41,069 bases of DNA from Nocardioides sp. (lineage in GTDB: Bacteria; Actinomycetota; Actinomycetes; Propionibacteriales; Nocardioidaceae), in assembly GCF_030655615.1 (NCBI RefSeq), contig NZ_JAURVJ010000128.1:1-41069 (forward strand), written 5' to 3'. Both the position numbers and the translations under genes were made by a program. Below, one piece after another: positions 31,736 to 39,608 of this stretch. Numbering within the stretch: the stretch's first letter is position 1; each line of letters begins with the position of its first letter. Below the pieces are notes generated by a model. It saw nothing but the letters and a program-made list of their open reading frames with translations, had not been told where the DNA came from and searched no databases.

Positions 31736-32335
31736 TCAGCCGCCCTCGGCCCGTCGTCGTTGCGCGATGATCCGGACCACGTCGAGCGGGTTCTCCCGAC
31801 GCCAGGCCTTGAGCCGCGCGCGGTCGTCCCGCCGCTGCGAAGCCGTCGCCCCGCTGCGTGCGTGCCACCACCGCAGGGCGTCCTCGGCGTAGGCGACCGC
31901 CGCGATCGGGCGGGCTGCACGGACGGCCGCGAGCGCGTCGACGACGTCCGAGCCCTGGGCGAGCAGGACGGCGTACCCCAACGAGGGCCCGCGGTTGATG
32001 CCCATGTGGCAGTGGGTGAGCACGACGGCGTCGGGGTCCTCGAGGACCTCCTCGACCCACGTCACGCCCGACTCGAACCAGGCCGGCGGCACCCGCTGGC
32101 CGAGGTCGTCCATCCCGTGCCAGAGGTAGGTGATGCGGTCGGTCAGACGCTCGACCCAGGCCCGGTCGTCGGCCTCGATGCGTACGTCGACCACGTGGGT
32201 CACCCCGCGCGCGACGAGCTCGCCGAGCTGGCGCTGCGCGAGACCGTCGTCCCACTGGTCGAGGTCGCCGCCCACCGCCAGCCTCGGCGTCACGAACGAC
32301 GCGTTGGCCAGCTCGAAGGACGGCAGCTCGCTCAC
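31736..32335 (-). CDS. Dual-specificity protein phosphatase
   Basis: The 199-aa protein has the cysteine-phosphatase loop HCHMGINRGPS (Cys109, Arg115), which matches HCx5R with the NRGPS ending of dual-specificity enzymes. The upstream acid is likely in the GMDDLGQ loop (Asp76/77). It removes phosphate from Ser/Thr/Tyr residues or small phospho-compounds. The family also contains enzymes acting on nucleotides or ADP-ribose derivatives. I take GTG 32335 as the start because a CAGAGT box lies six bases upstream; GTG 32353 is possible. It lies between the pRiA4b ORF-3 gene and the TY-Chap-like gene on the same strand. Confidence 0.87.
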   Translation of the reverse strand: MSELPSFELANASFVTPRLAVGGDLDQWDDGLAQRQLGELVARGVTHVVDVRIEADDRAWVERLTDRITYLWHGMDDLGQRVPPAWFESGVTWVEEVLEDPDAVVLTHCHMGINRGPSLGYAVLLAQGSDVVDALAAVRAARPIAAVAYAEDALRWWHARSGATASQRRDDRARLKAWRRENPLDVVRIIAQRRRAEGG

Positions 32336-32402
32336 CCGACCACTCTGCCCCACGCCGTCACGCCGCGGGGCCGAACCGGGAGCGCCCCTCTCCGGCGAGA
32401 CG

Positions 32403-33875
32403 TCAGCGGTCCTCTCGGACGGCCAGCAGCGCGAGCAACGAGGCGCGCGGGTCGTGGGCGAGCTCGAAGCTGTCGTCCACGTTCCAGCCGGCGAGCTGCA
32501 GCACCTGGTCGGTCGACCGGGCCCAGTCGTGGGCGGCCCCGGCCGGTACGGGCTGCCGGTCGGGGGTCCGCCACCCGGCCGCGGTCAGGAGCTGCGGGAG
32601 TCCGTCGCGAGGCATCGGTACGCCGGCCACGGCGGCCAGCAGGACCAGCAGGCCGGCGTCGAGCTCGTGGCCCTTGCGCCCGATCGGGAGCCGGTCGGCG
32701 AGTAGGAGGAGGAGCCGGACCGGGTTGCCGCGGCAGGCGTTGCCGGCCGGGGTGGGCAGCAGGCGGCCCTTGGCCTTGCGGACCAGACCGCACGTCCGCG
32801 CCGAGCCGTGCAACCAGGCCACCGGACGCACGTTCTCCTCGCGGTTGCCCTTGCCCATCGCGACGTCCGAGCCGCGCCCGAGGCGGCCGCCGTCGCGGAG
32901 CACGCTCACGAGGTGCTCGACCGAGGCGGGCTTGAGGTAGCCGGCACCGGTCAGCGCCACACCGTCGCCGACGTGGTCGAGCAGCGCCATCCACGGGGCG
33001 ACGACCGCGACGACCGCCTGCTCGTCGTACGTGATCGGGGTGCGGCTGGCCGCCTCCGCCCACGCCGACACGGTCGTGTGGGCGCTGGAGGTCAGCCGGT
33101 CGAGGAGGCCGTCGACGAGCTCGGTGAGGACCGGGCCGGCCCCGTCGAGGGCGAGCTGGACCTGCTCGTCGGTCCGGGCGAGGTCGAAGGCGGCGGGGTC
33201 GAAGCCCTCGGGCAGCCAGTCCAGCTTCTCGATCGCCCAGTCATCGGTCGGTCCGCTCCTGAGGGCTTGGAGCATCTCGTCGTAGCCGACGACACCGCCG
33301 ACGTCATCGGGTGGGCACGCACGAGCCCCGCCGGTGCAGGTCGCGCGCGGGGCACCGTCGACGAGCGGCAGCACCACCTCGACCTTGATCCGGTGCTCCC
33401 ACCCGTCCCCGAAGTCGTAGTCGTAGTAGAGGCGGTCGCCCGCCTCGCGCAGGACCTGGTCGAGCCGGACGTCCGCCTCGGGGACGCCGTCGTCAGTCTC
33501 GTCGAGGTCGAACTCGGTGAGGAACGGGGCGAGCCGTGGGTCGCGCCGACCCGGACCCATCACGAAGGCGTGCAGGTGGATGTCACCCCAGTCCATGGCG
33601 GCCTGGAGGACGCCGTGCAGGTCCTCGAGCGTCAGGTCGCCGGCCAGCTCCAGGCGGCGCCAGACCACGGGCCGCACGCCGTCGAGCTCGACGCGGACGC
33701 GGTAGGTCTGCGTCTCGGCCGGAACGTCGAGCGGCACCGGTCGGCGGCGCGCGAACGGGTCGAGAGGATCGAGACCGCCGAGGTCGATGCCCTGCTCGAC
33801 GAGCAGCGCGGCGAGGTCGACACCAGGCAGGGCCGTGACGTTGCCCGAGCGGGCACGGCGCTGTCGGGGAGGCAT
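32403..33875 (-). CDS. Plasmid pRiA4b ORF-3 family protein
   Basis: The 490-aa protein contains the pRiA4b ORF-3 (TnpR-like, IS1096) domain, about residues 60-250, with YRVRVELDGVRPVVWRRLEL, LHGVLQAAMDWGDIHLHAF and YYDYDFGDGWEHRIKVE. The C-terminal half is helical, with a basic GKGNREENVRP segment, and lacks a known nuclease motif. Family members occur near mobile elements and defence genes; a catalytic role is unproven. The ATG at 33875 is used. It is divergent from the macro-SIR2 gene, with a 117-bp gap holding a promoter and a tandem repeat. Confidence 0.88.
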   Translation of the reverse strand: MPPRQRRARSGNVTALPGVDLAALLVEQGIDLGGLDPLDPFARRRPVPLDVPAETQTYRVRVELDGVRPVVWRRLELAGDLTLEDLHGVLQAAMDWGDIHLHAFVMGPGRRDPRLAPFLTEFDLDETDDGVPEADVRLDQVLREAGDRLYYDYDFGDGWEHRIKVEVVLPLVDGAPRATCTGGARACPPDDVGGVVGYDEMLQALRSGPTDDWAIEKLDWLPEGFDPAAFDLARTDEQVQLALDGAGPVLTELVDGLLDRLTSSAHTTVSAWAEAASRTPITYDEQAVVAVVAPWMALLDHVGDGVALTGAGYLKPASVEHLVSVLRDGGRLGRGSDVAMGKGNREENVRPVAWLHGSARTCGLVRKAKGRLLPTPAGNACRGNPVRLLLLLADRLPIGRKGHELDAGLLVLLAAVAGVPMPRDGLPQLLTAAGWRTPDRQPVPAGAAHDWARSTDQVLQLAGWNVDDSFELAHDPRASLLALLAVREDR

Positions 33876-33941
33876 GCGCGCCAGGCTAGTGAGGGCGGGC
33901 CGTCGAGCGCACGTGACACGGCGCCCCTCCACAGGTCTCGC

Positions 33942-33986
33942 CAGCACTCGACAGCACTCGACAGCGGGCGTCGGCCCCGCGAGGCT
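33942..33986 (+). promoter_or_regulatory. Tandem 10-bp repeat and candidate promoter for the macro-SIR2 gene
   Basis: CAGCACTCGA occurs at 33942-33951 and 33952-33961, with a partial third copy. Each junction makes a TCGACA -35-like hexamer (33948-33953 and 33958-33963). The second is 17 bp from GAGGCT (33981-33986), a weak -10, and GTG 33993 lies six bases beyond. Leaderless transcription is inferred. Confidence 0.45.
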
Positions 33987-33992
33987 TCGCGG

Positions 33993-35477
33993 GTGTCCGG
34001 TCACCTCTTCGTCGCCCAGGGCGACCTGACGCGCCTCGCGTGCGACGCGGTGGTGGTCCCGTGCGACGGACGCGGCAACGTCACCGGGGCGTGGTCCGGG
34101 CTCCTCCCGGACGACCTGCCTCTCGGCGACCTCCCGGGCTGGCGGCGCATCGGCGCACCGGGCCGCAGCGGGGTCGTCGACGTCGGCGAGCTCGACGGGC
34201 GCCGCGTGCTCGCCCTCGACACCCACAGCCGGCGACCCTCGCCAACCACGCTCGCCGACCGCACCTGGGACGCGATCGACCAGGCGGGGACAGGCCTCCC
34301 GGCACGTGACGGGCGGGCCGTACCGCTGGTCGCGCTGCCGCTCGTCGGTACCGGGGCAGGCGGTCTCCGCCACCGGCGGGGCGAGGTGGTGACCGCGCTC
34401 CTCGAGCGGTGTCGCGCCCGCTCGCTGTCGGTCGACGCGGCGCTCGTGCTGCGTGACCGGCGCGACGTCGCCGCGGTCCAGCAGCGTCGTACCGGCGATG
34501 ACTGGCTCGGCCTGCCACCCGCCCTTCTCGAGGAGGCCGACCGCCTCGGGCGGCTGGCCGGTGCCGGACGGCTGTCGCTCTTCCTCGGCGCGGGTGTCTC
34601 GGTACCTGTCGGCCTGCCCGACTGGACCACGTTGCTGCGCCAGGTCGCTGCCGAGGCACCCGCCGTCGACGTCACCGGACTGACCAGCCCGCTCGACGTC
34701 GCGTCGCGGCTCGTGCGGTCCCGGGGCAAGACGTCGTTCCTGACCTCGGTCGAGGCGCGCGTGTCCGCGCGGCGCCACGGCATCGGGCACGCGCTCCTGG
34801 CCGGGCTCGGCGTACGGCAGAGCGTCACCACCAACTTCGACTCCTGCTTCGAGACAGCGGTTGCGGGCGTGGGCGGTGACGGGCTCGACGTCCTCACCCG
34901 TGACGTCGCCGACGGCAGCAGGCCGTGGCTGCTCAAGCTGCACGGCGACGTCGCCCACCCACCGTCGATGATGCTGACCCGGGAGCAGTACGACGCCCAC
35001 CGCGCCGACCACCAGGCCCTCAACGGCGTCGTCCAGTCCCTGCTGCTGACCGGACACCTGCTGTTCGTGGGCTTCAGCCTCACCGACGACAACTTCCTCG
35101 ACCTGGCGCGCCAGGTCGACGTCGTCCGTGACAGCCGTGGGGTGCCGAGCGGCACGGCGCTCGCCCTGACCACCCGGGACGCCGGCCGTGCGGGCTACCA
35201 GAAGCTCACGATGGTCCCGATGTCGCGCGGGACCGACCTGGCCGCTGCCGGGCGGGTGCTCGAGATGTTCCTCGACCGACTCGCGTGGACGGCGGCCCAC
35301 GCGCACGAGCTGTCCTCGGCGTACCTGCTCGACGACGCCTACGCCTCCAGCCTCCCGCCCGGGGACCTCGCGCTCAAGCAGGCGCTGCTAGACCTGGCCG
35401 CGCGGGAGGACCTGTCGGCCAGCGCGGCCTGGCCGCGGGTCGCGGGGCTGCTCGAACGGTTCGGGCTCGACCTCTAG
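33993..35477 (+). CDS. Macro-domain/SIR2-domain fusion protein, candidate NADase defence effector
   Basis: The 494-aa protein has two nucleotide-handling domains. Residues about 1-170 look like a macro domain: GDLTRLACDAVVVPCD at 10-25 (the GDIT...DAIVN equivalent) and LPLVGTGAGGL at 115-125 (the phosphate loop). Residues about 190-430 are a SIR2 domain: FLGAGVSVPVGLPDWTTLLRQ (Gly-rich NAD loop, 197-217), TTNFDSCFE (Asn281, Asp283), LKLHGDV (His317) and LFVGFSLTDDNF. A helical tail closes it. SIR2 domains in Thoeris ThsA, DSR and Avs proteins hydrolyse NAD; macro domains bind ADP-ribose-like ligands. I infer a ligand-gated NADase. Confidence 0.85.
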   Translation: MSGHLFVAQGDLTRLACDAVVVPCDGRGNVTGAWSGLLPDDLPLGDLPGWRRIGAPGRSGVVDVGELDGRRVLALDTHSRRPSPTTLADRTWDAIDQAGTGLPARDGRAVPLVALPLVGTGAGGLRHRRGEVVTALLERCRARSLSVDAALVLRDRRDVAAVQQRRTGDDWLGLPPALLEEADRLGRLAGAGRLSLFLGAGVSVPVGLPDWTTLLRQVAAEAPAVDVTGLTSPLDVASRLVRSRGKTSFLTSVEARVSARRHGIGHALLAGLGVRQSVTTNFDSCFETAVAGVGGDGLDVLTRDVADGSRPWLLKLHGDVAHPPSMMLTREQYDAHRADHQALNGVVQSLLLTGHLLFVGFSLTDDNFLDLARQVDVVRDSRGVPSGTALALTTRDAGRAGYQKLTMVPMSRGTDLAAAGRVLEMFLDRLAWTAAHAHELSSAYLLDDAYASSLPPGDLALKQALLDLAAREDLSASAAWPRVAGLLERFGLDL

Positions 35478-35545
35478 TTGTCCACAGGCTCGTCCAGGGC
35501 TCTGTTCTCGAGGGCGTCGTCTGACTTAATCTCTGGCCACACCGT

Positions 35546-35560
35546 CGTTCTCGGAGAACG
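35546..35560. promoter_or_regulatory. Perfect 15-bp palindrome upstream of the lipoprotein gene
   Basis: CGTTCTC (35546-35552), a central G, and GAGAACG (35554-35560) form a perfect dyad. A TAATCT box at 35527-35532 could be the -10 element, which would put the palindrome in the leader as an operator or hairpin. The flanking gap (35478-35584) also holds TTGTCCACA at its start and is less GC-rich. Confidence 0.45.
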
Positions 35561-35584
35561 GCCTCATGGGATCGAGGTCATGCG

Positions 35585-36133
35585 ATGCGTCACCGTCTGT
35601 CTGGCGCTCTTGCCCTGCTGGTGCTGCTCACGCTCCCCGGGTGCGGTGACCCGAAGCCGGACCCCGACGACCCCACCTCCGAGCCGCCGTCCTCAACGAC
35701 CACCGAGCCGGTCTCGGACCCGCCGACGAGTACGACGACGCCTGAGCCCGAGCCCGAGACGGCCGAGGATTTCATTCGTCGCTGGCACCAGGCTGGAGAC
35801 CAGATGCAGGTCACTGGCGAGACCGCCGAGTACTTGGCGCTCGGCCTTGACTGCACCCCATGCTCGGAGACGGCTGAGATCGTCGCGAAGTATTACGCCG
35901 CCGGCGGCTTCATCCAGTACGGCGGCACCATAGTGACGCGGATCAGAAGGGTCGGTCGAGTCGATGGGGCGGTGGAGTTCGAAGTCGACAGAACATCCGC
36001 TCCCACCCGGTACAAAGAGACTGCAAGTGGTCCGATCAAGAAGTTTGCCGGCGGCGACGACCGCATTCGAATGAAAATCACGAAGACTGCTGGTGAGTGG
36101 CACGTCCTTGACGTCGGGCTCTTCGCGACATGA
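35585..36133 (+). CDS. DUF6318-like lipoprotein
   Basis: The 182-aa lipoprotein has a signal ending LLTLPGC (lipobox, Cys20). A long Pro/Thr/Ser/Glu-rich linker follows (about 21-58), then a small NTF2-like domain with DFIRRWHQAGDQMQVTGETAEYLALGLDCTPCSE and YYAAGGFIQYGGTIV, which fits the actinobacterial DUF6318 family. The CTPC pair may be a disulphide or metal site. The ATG at 35585 is used. The stop overlaps the start of the next gene (ATGA). The DNA is less GC-rich and uses codons (AAA, ATA, TTT) rare elsewhere, suggesting acquisition. It is located just after the macro-SIR2 gene. Confidence 0.83.
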   Translation: MRHRLSGALALLVLLTLPGCGDPKPDPDDPTSEPPSSTTTEPVSDPPTSTTTPEPEPETAEDFIRRWHQAGDQMQVTGETAEYLALGLDCTPCSETAEIVAKYYAAGGFIQYGGTIVTRIRRVGRVDGAVEFEVDRTSAPTRYKETASGPIKKFAGGDDRIRMKITKTAGEWHVLDVGLFAT

Positions 36134-36948
36134 GGACTCTTCTGGCCGCCGCCGTCGCTATTGGTGGGACCGCCCTGCTTCCCGTATCTCCCGCGGCAGC
36201 AGACCCCAACCCAAGTGAGTGCGTTCGCACTGGCCTCGGCAGCGTGGCCTACGACTGCACGTTCACCGGCTCAGAAACAACCGCGATCTTTGCCACCTCA
36301 GGCCCTACCGGGGACGGCCACACCTACGACGTCCGACCCCAGTGCGGAGACGACCAGGGCGGCCAGGCCATCTGCTACGGCGGCCAGCCCTGCATCGCGG
36401 ACGACGGCCAGCCCGGCATCGAGATGGACCTCTACCGCGACGGCGAGATCTACGGCGAGACCTGCCTGAGCGACGCCCAGGCCGGCGGGCTCGGCGTCAT
36501 CACGCCCGGCATGGTGCTGAGGGAGTTCCGACGACTCGCCTGGCCCGAGAGTCCCCTGACCATCGAGCCGCCCGGCCAGCGGACCGCGGTCAACTTCACG
36601 ACGTACTTCTTCACCGACAACACGAAACCGTCGACCCAGACCGTCCAGATCATTGGCCAGAGCGTCGAGATCGAGGCCACGCCGACCAGCTACGTCTACC
36701 ACTTCGACGGCCAGGACGGCGTCGCGACCAGCAGCCCCGGCGGCCCGCATCCGAACGGCGACGTCACGCACCAGTACCTCTACAAGGGCAGTGCCAGCCC
36801 CTCTCTCGACACCGTCTACGCCGGCCGCTACCGGGTCAACGGTGGCGGCTGGATCGACATCCCCGAGACCCTGACCGTCGCCGGCACCCCGAGCACGCTC
36901 GAGATCATCGAGATCCGGCCCACCCTGGTCGCGCCCAGCCGGCCGTGA
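36130..36948 (+). CDS. Secreted protein with beta-sandwich (PKD-like) C-terminus
   Basis: The 272-aa exported protein has a signal peptide ending near VSPAAA (residue 24). It then has a Cys-rich part with four or more cysteines (SECVRTG, YDCTF, PQCGDD, ICYGGQPCI, ETCLS), which could form disulphides. The second half resembles a PKD-type beta-sandwich, with VEIEATPTSYVYHFDGQDGVATSSPG and VTHQYLYKG. It overlaps the DUF6318-like gene (ATGA), so the two are one operon: a lipoprotein and a secreted partner. I recall this pair in Nocardioides-like genomes, without function. The far end is followed by a 19-bp hairpin at 37015-37055. Confidence 0.8.
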   Translation: MRTLLAAAVAIGGTALLPVSPAAADPNPSECVRTGLGSVAYDCTFTGSETTAIFATSGPTGDGHTYDVRPQCGDDQGGQAICYGGQPCIADDGQPGIEMDLYRDGEIYGETCLSDAQAGGLGVITPGMVLREFRRLAWPESPLTIEPPGQRTAVNFTTYFFTDNTKPSTQTVQIIGQSVEIEATPTSYVYHFDGQDGVATSSPGGPHPNGDVTHQYLYKGSASPSLDTVYAGRYRVNGGGWIDIPETLTVAGTPSTLEIIEIRPTLVAPSRP

Positions 36949-37014
36949 GAGCCGCCGGGCGGGTTGTGACTCGACCTACCGAGGCATCGCAGTCGGCGAT
37001 CGCGTCACGAAGAA

Positions 37015-37055
37015 CGCGGTAGATCGGATCAACCAGGTTGATCCGATCTACCGCG
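37015..37055. terminator. Perfect 19-bp inverted repeat with 3-base loop
   Basis: The left arm at 37015-37033 (CGCGGTAGATCGGATCAAC) and the right arm at 37037-37055 pair without mismatch around CAG. It lies in the convergent gap between the secreted-protein gene and the gene at 37118, and is AT-richer than the surrounding DNA. It fits a bidirectional terminator; the length and perfection are also what a palindromic protein-binding site would show. Also in this gap, AGGCCGCCT (37074-37082) is complementary to AGGCGGCCT (37120-37128). Confidence 0.65.
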
Positions 37056-37117
37056 GTGTCGGGCATCATTGGTAGGCCGCCTGCTCGGCTCCCGACGCGG
37101 CGCTGCCGCCACACTGA

Positions 37118-38347
37118 CTAGGCGGCCTGCTGCACCGAGGCGATGACCTGCCCGAGCAGCGAACGCGCGGGGTCGGCGACGCGGTCCCTCAGCTGGTCGA
37201 GCACCCCCAGGTCGCCGGTCGTCACCACCGCGCGCAGAGCCTCGGACAGGCCCGGCTCGAGCAGCGCGGCACCCAGACAGGCCCAGGGCTCCCAGCCCTC
37301 CTGCTCCTCCGCGTCGTAGTCCTCCCCGGGCGGCAGGTATCGGTGCTCCGACAGCCCGAGCTCGCGCGCCGCCCGGTCGACGACGGTGCGGGCGAGCAGC
37401 TGGTCGTCGACCTGCAGGGCCTGCCCACGAGCCGGGCGCCACTCCGCCAACCAGGTCAGCCACTGCATGCGCGCGACGTCGGTCACCAGGCCGAAGTCGT
37501 CGACGTGCGGGATGATCTCCCCGCAGCGGAACTCGTCGCCCGCCGCCCGTACGACGTCGAGCCAGCCCGCCGGGTCGGCCGCCACCGCTGTGGCCACGTC
37601 GAGCGAGGTCTCCTGCGGAGCGCTCTCGAACATCCGGCCGTCGCCCGCCGGGACGAGCCGGCCGATGGCCGGGACGTCGGGCGCGAGCATCGAGCCCGAC
37701 CCGATGTCGTCGAGCGTGAGGACCTCGCCCGTGGCGAGGTCGGTCCAGCGCGACCGACCGGCCGCCGCGCCGAGGTAGACGAAGCCCCCCATCGGCGCGG
37801 CGGCCCACTCGGCGATCCGGTCGGCCCCCGCCACGAGGTCGGGCGTCGCCGAGCGGCTGAGGAACTCGCCGAGGGCGCCCTCCTCCCACAGGAGCACCTG
37901 GCGGTAGAACCAGTCGTGGTCCATCAGGCTCACCGACGACGCCTCGTCGGCGTCCAGCCCGGAGAGCTCCTGGGCGACGTCGAGCGCACGTAGTCGCCGG
38001 GACCGTGCGCCCGGGTCCCGGTCGTCGATGATCTGCGTCGCCTGGGTGAGGATCCACCTCGACGTCACCCAGGCGGGGAGCACCGGCGCCAGCTCGTCGA
38101 GCTGTCGCAGCCGACGGATGCGCTCCAGCCTCCAGAACAGGTCGCCGTTCTGGTCCAGCGGACGACGCATGATCACCTCAAGCGCGCCCGCGACGTCACC
38201 ACGCCGCTCGGCCTCGTCAGCGTCCTGCATCGCCCAGATCCACGGCTCCATCCCCTCGAGCGGGTGCGGCGGAGCCTCCGATCGCGAGGCCGGTCGCGCC
38301 GCGCGCTTGAGCTCTCGCTGCTGACGAGTCTTCCTCCGGTTCGACAT
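37118..38347 (-). CDS. Uncharacterised protein, paralogue of the gene upstream
   Basis: The 409-aa protein starts with a basic tail (MSNRRKTRQQRELKRAARPA), then a helical part (about 30-180). A central segment reads APMGGFVYLGAAAGRSRWTDLATGEVLTLDDIGSG, then VPAIGRLVPAGDGRMFESAP and TSLDVATAVAADPAGWLDVV. The same order of elements occurs in the 392-aa product of the gene upstream. No catalytic motif or membrane helix is visible. Its ATG overlaps the upstream stop by one base (TGATG), so the two are one operon. The basic tail may bind nucleic acid. I do not recognise the family. Confidence 0.8.
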   Translation of the reverse strand: MSNRRKTRQQRELKRAARPASRSEAPPHPLEGMEPWIWAMQDADEAERRGDVAGALEVIMRRPLDQNGDLFWRLERIRRLRQLDELAPVLPAWVTSRWILTQATQIIDDRDPGARSRRLRALDVAQELSGLDADEASSVSLMDHDWFYRQVLLWEEGALGEFLSRSATPDLVAGADRIAEWAAAPMGGFVYLGAAAGRSRWTDLATGEVLTLDDIGSGSMLAPDVPAIGRLVPAGDGRMFESAPQETSLDVATAVAADPAGWLDVVRAAGDEFRCGEIIPHVDDFGLVTDVARMQWLTWLAEWRPARGQALQVDDQLLARTVVDRAARELGLSEHRYLPPGEDYDAEEQEGWEPWACLGAALLEPGLSEALRAVVTTGDLGVLDQLRDRVADPARSLLGQVIASVQQAA

Positions 38348-39525
38348 CAGCCCGCCAGCCCTTCCGTGGTCGACGCGTCGATCATCCACAGCGCCTCGTC
38401 GCAGCGTCGGGCGGCGTACGCCGGCAGCTCGCGCGCCAGGGTCTGCCACGCGGTGCGGTGCTTCGACGTCGCGAACCGCGCCAAGGTCCGGGCGTCGAGC
38501 GCCTCGTCGAGGAGCAGCTCGGCGACCAGGTGACGCTGCCGGCGTACGTCGGCCTCGTCGACCGCGAGCCCGAGCGCCGCTCGCAGCGCGTCGGCGGCGA
38601 GCGACCGGGGCGGCCGTGGCAGGTCCTCGTCGACCGGTTGGCCGAGCAGTGCGCCCCACGCGTGCTGCGGCAGGTCAGCGGTGAGCGAGGTGTCGGTGAG
38701 GTGCGAGTAGGCCTCCGGCAGCGCTCGCGACGCACCGCGGGCGGCCAGGATCTTGAGCCAGCGCTCCGGGTGCCTCGCGACCGCAGCGGCCGTACGCCCG
38801 TCGATCGGCAGCGCCCGCCAGTCGAAGAGGCGGCCGGGTGCGGACGAGGTGGGCACGACACGCCCGAGCACGTGCGTGCCCACCTCGTGCAGGTGGGTGA
38901 GTCCGAGGTCGAGCAGCTCGACCTCCTCACCGGTCTCGGCATCGGCGACCACGGCGACCTCGCCGTCGGCACCGACCACGCGGTAGCCGCCCATCGGTGC
39001 CCGGTTCCACGCGGCGAGGTGGCTCGCGGTCGCGACCATCCCGGCCGCCGCTGGCAGGTGGAGCAGGTCGCTCAGCCCGCCGAGGTCGTAGGTGTCGGCC
39101 TGCCGCAGGACCCAGTCGCGCCCGAAGATGAAGGTCATGACCTGCTCGACGTGGTCGCACCCGATCGCGGCAAAGGGGATGCCGTGCGGGTAGACGACGG
39201 GCACGACGTGCTGCAGCACGCGTCCGGCGCGTCGTGGCTGGCCGTAGACCTCCCACCGCCGCACCAACGTCGTGACGAACCGCGTGCGCAACCAGTCCGG
39301 CGCGGCCTCGCCCAGGTCAGCCATCACGCGGAGATGGCCGCCGTGCAGAGACTGCGCGAACATCGGGACCGCGCGATGTCTCTCGTAGGCCGTCGCCCAG
39401 TCACCCCGCAGCTCAGCGGCCGCGGACTCCTCGACGGCGACGTGGTCGTCCATCGTCATCTGGCTCGCGACGGAGCGGAACGGGTGGGTGGACGGGGACC
39501 TGGGTGACTTCCGTGACCGAGACAT
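38347..39525 (-). CDS. Uncharacterised protein, paralogue of the gene downstream
   Basis: The 392-aa protein also starts with a basic Ser/Arg tail (MSRSRKSPRSPSTHP), then helical segments. The shared block reads APMGGYRVVGADGEVAVVADAETGEEVELLDLG, then HVLGRVVPTSSAPGRLFDWRALPIDG and TAAAVARHPERWLKILAARG. The central beta-like segment and the WL(K/D) helix line up with the downstream protein at modest identity, so they are old paralogues. M23 is a possible internal start. The function is unknown. A third large protein (39609-41069) lies directly upstream with an 83-bp gap. Confidence 0.8.
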   Translation of the reverse strand: MSRSRKSPRSPSTHPFRSVASQMTMDDHVAVEESAAAELRGDWATAYERHRAVPMFAQSLHGGHLRVMADLGEAAPDWLRTRFVTTLVRRWEVYGQPRRAGRVLQHVVPVVYPHGIPFAAIGCDHVEQVMTFIFGRDWVLRQADTYDLGGLSDLLHLPAAAGMVATASHLAAWNRAPMGGYRVVGADGEVAVVADAETGEEVELLDLGLTHLHEVGTHVLGRVVPTSSAPGRLFDWRALPIDGRTAAAVARHPERWLKILAARGASRALPEAYSHLTDTSLTADLPQHAWGALLGQPVDEDLPRPPRSLAADALRAALGLAVDEADVRRQRHLVAELLLDEALDARTLARFATSKHRTAWQTLARELPAYAARRCDEALWMIDASTTEGLAG

Positions 39526-39608
39526 GGCAGCAGCCTGCGCCGCTCAGAACCTTAGCGGTAGTGGGGTTTCGCGATCTGTGGATAACTCCTGCGGCGTGAC
39601 CACGTCGG

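Noticed and set aside
33942..33965. Short tandem repeat considered as a CRISPR remnant
   Set aside because: The units are 10 bp and adjoin with no spacers; no cas gene is present.
33875..35306. Minus-strand extension of the pRiA4b ORF-3 frame across the macro-SIR2 gene
   Set aside because: The product there has no motif; the plus strand has clear macro and SIR2 motifs and a promoter.
39577..39585. Perfect DnaA box (TGTGGATAA)
   Set aside because: A single box without a cluster, AT-rich region or dnaA/dnaN genes does not make an origin.
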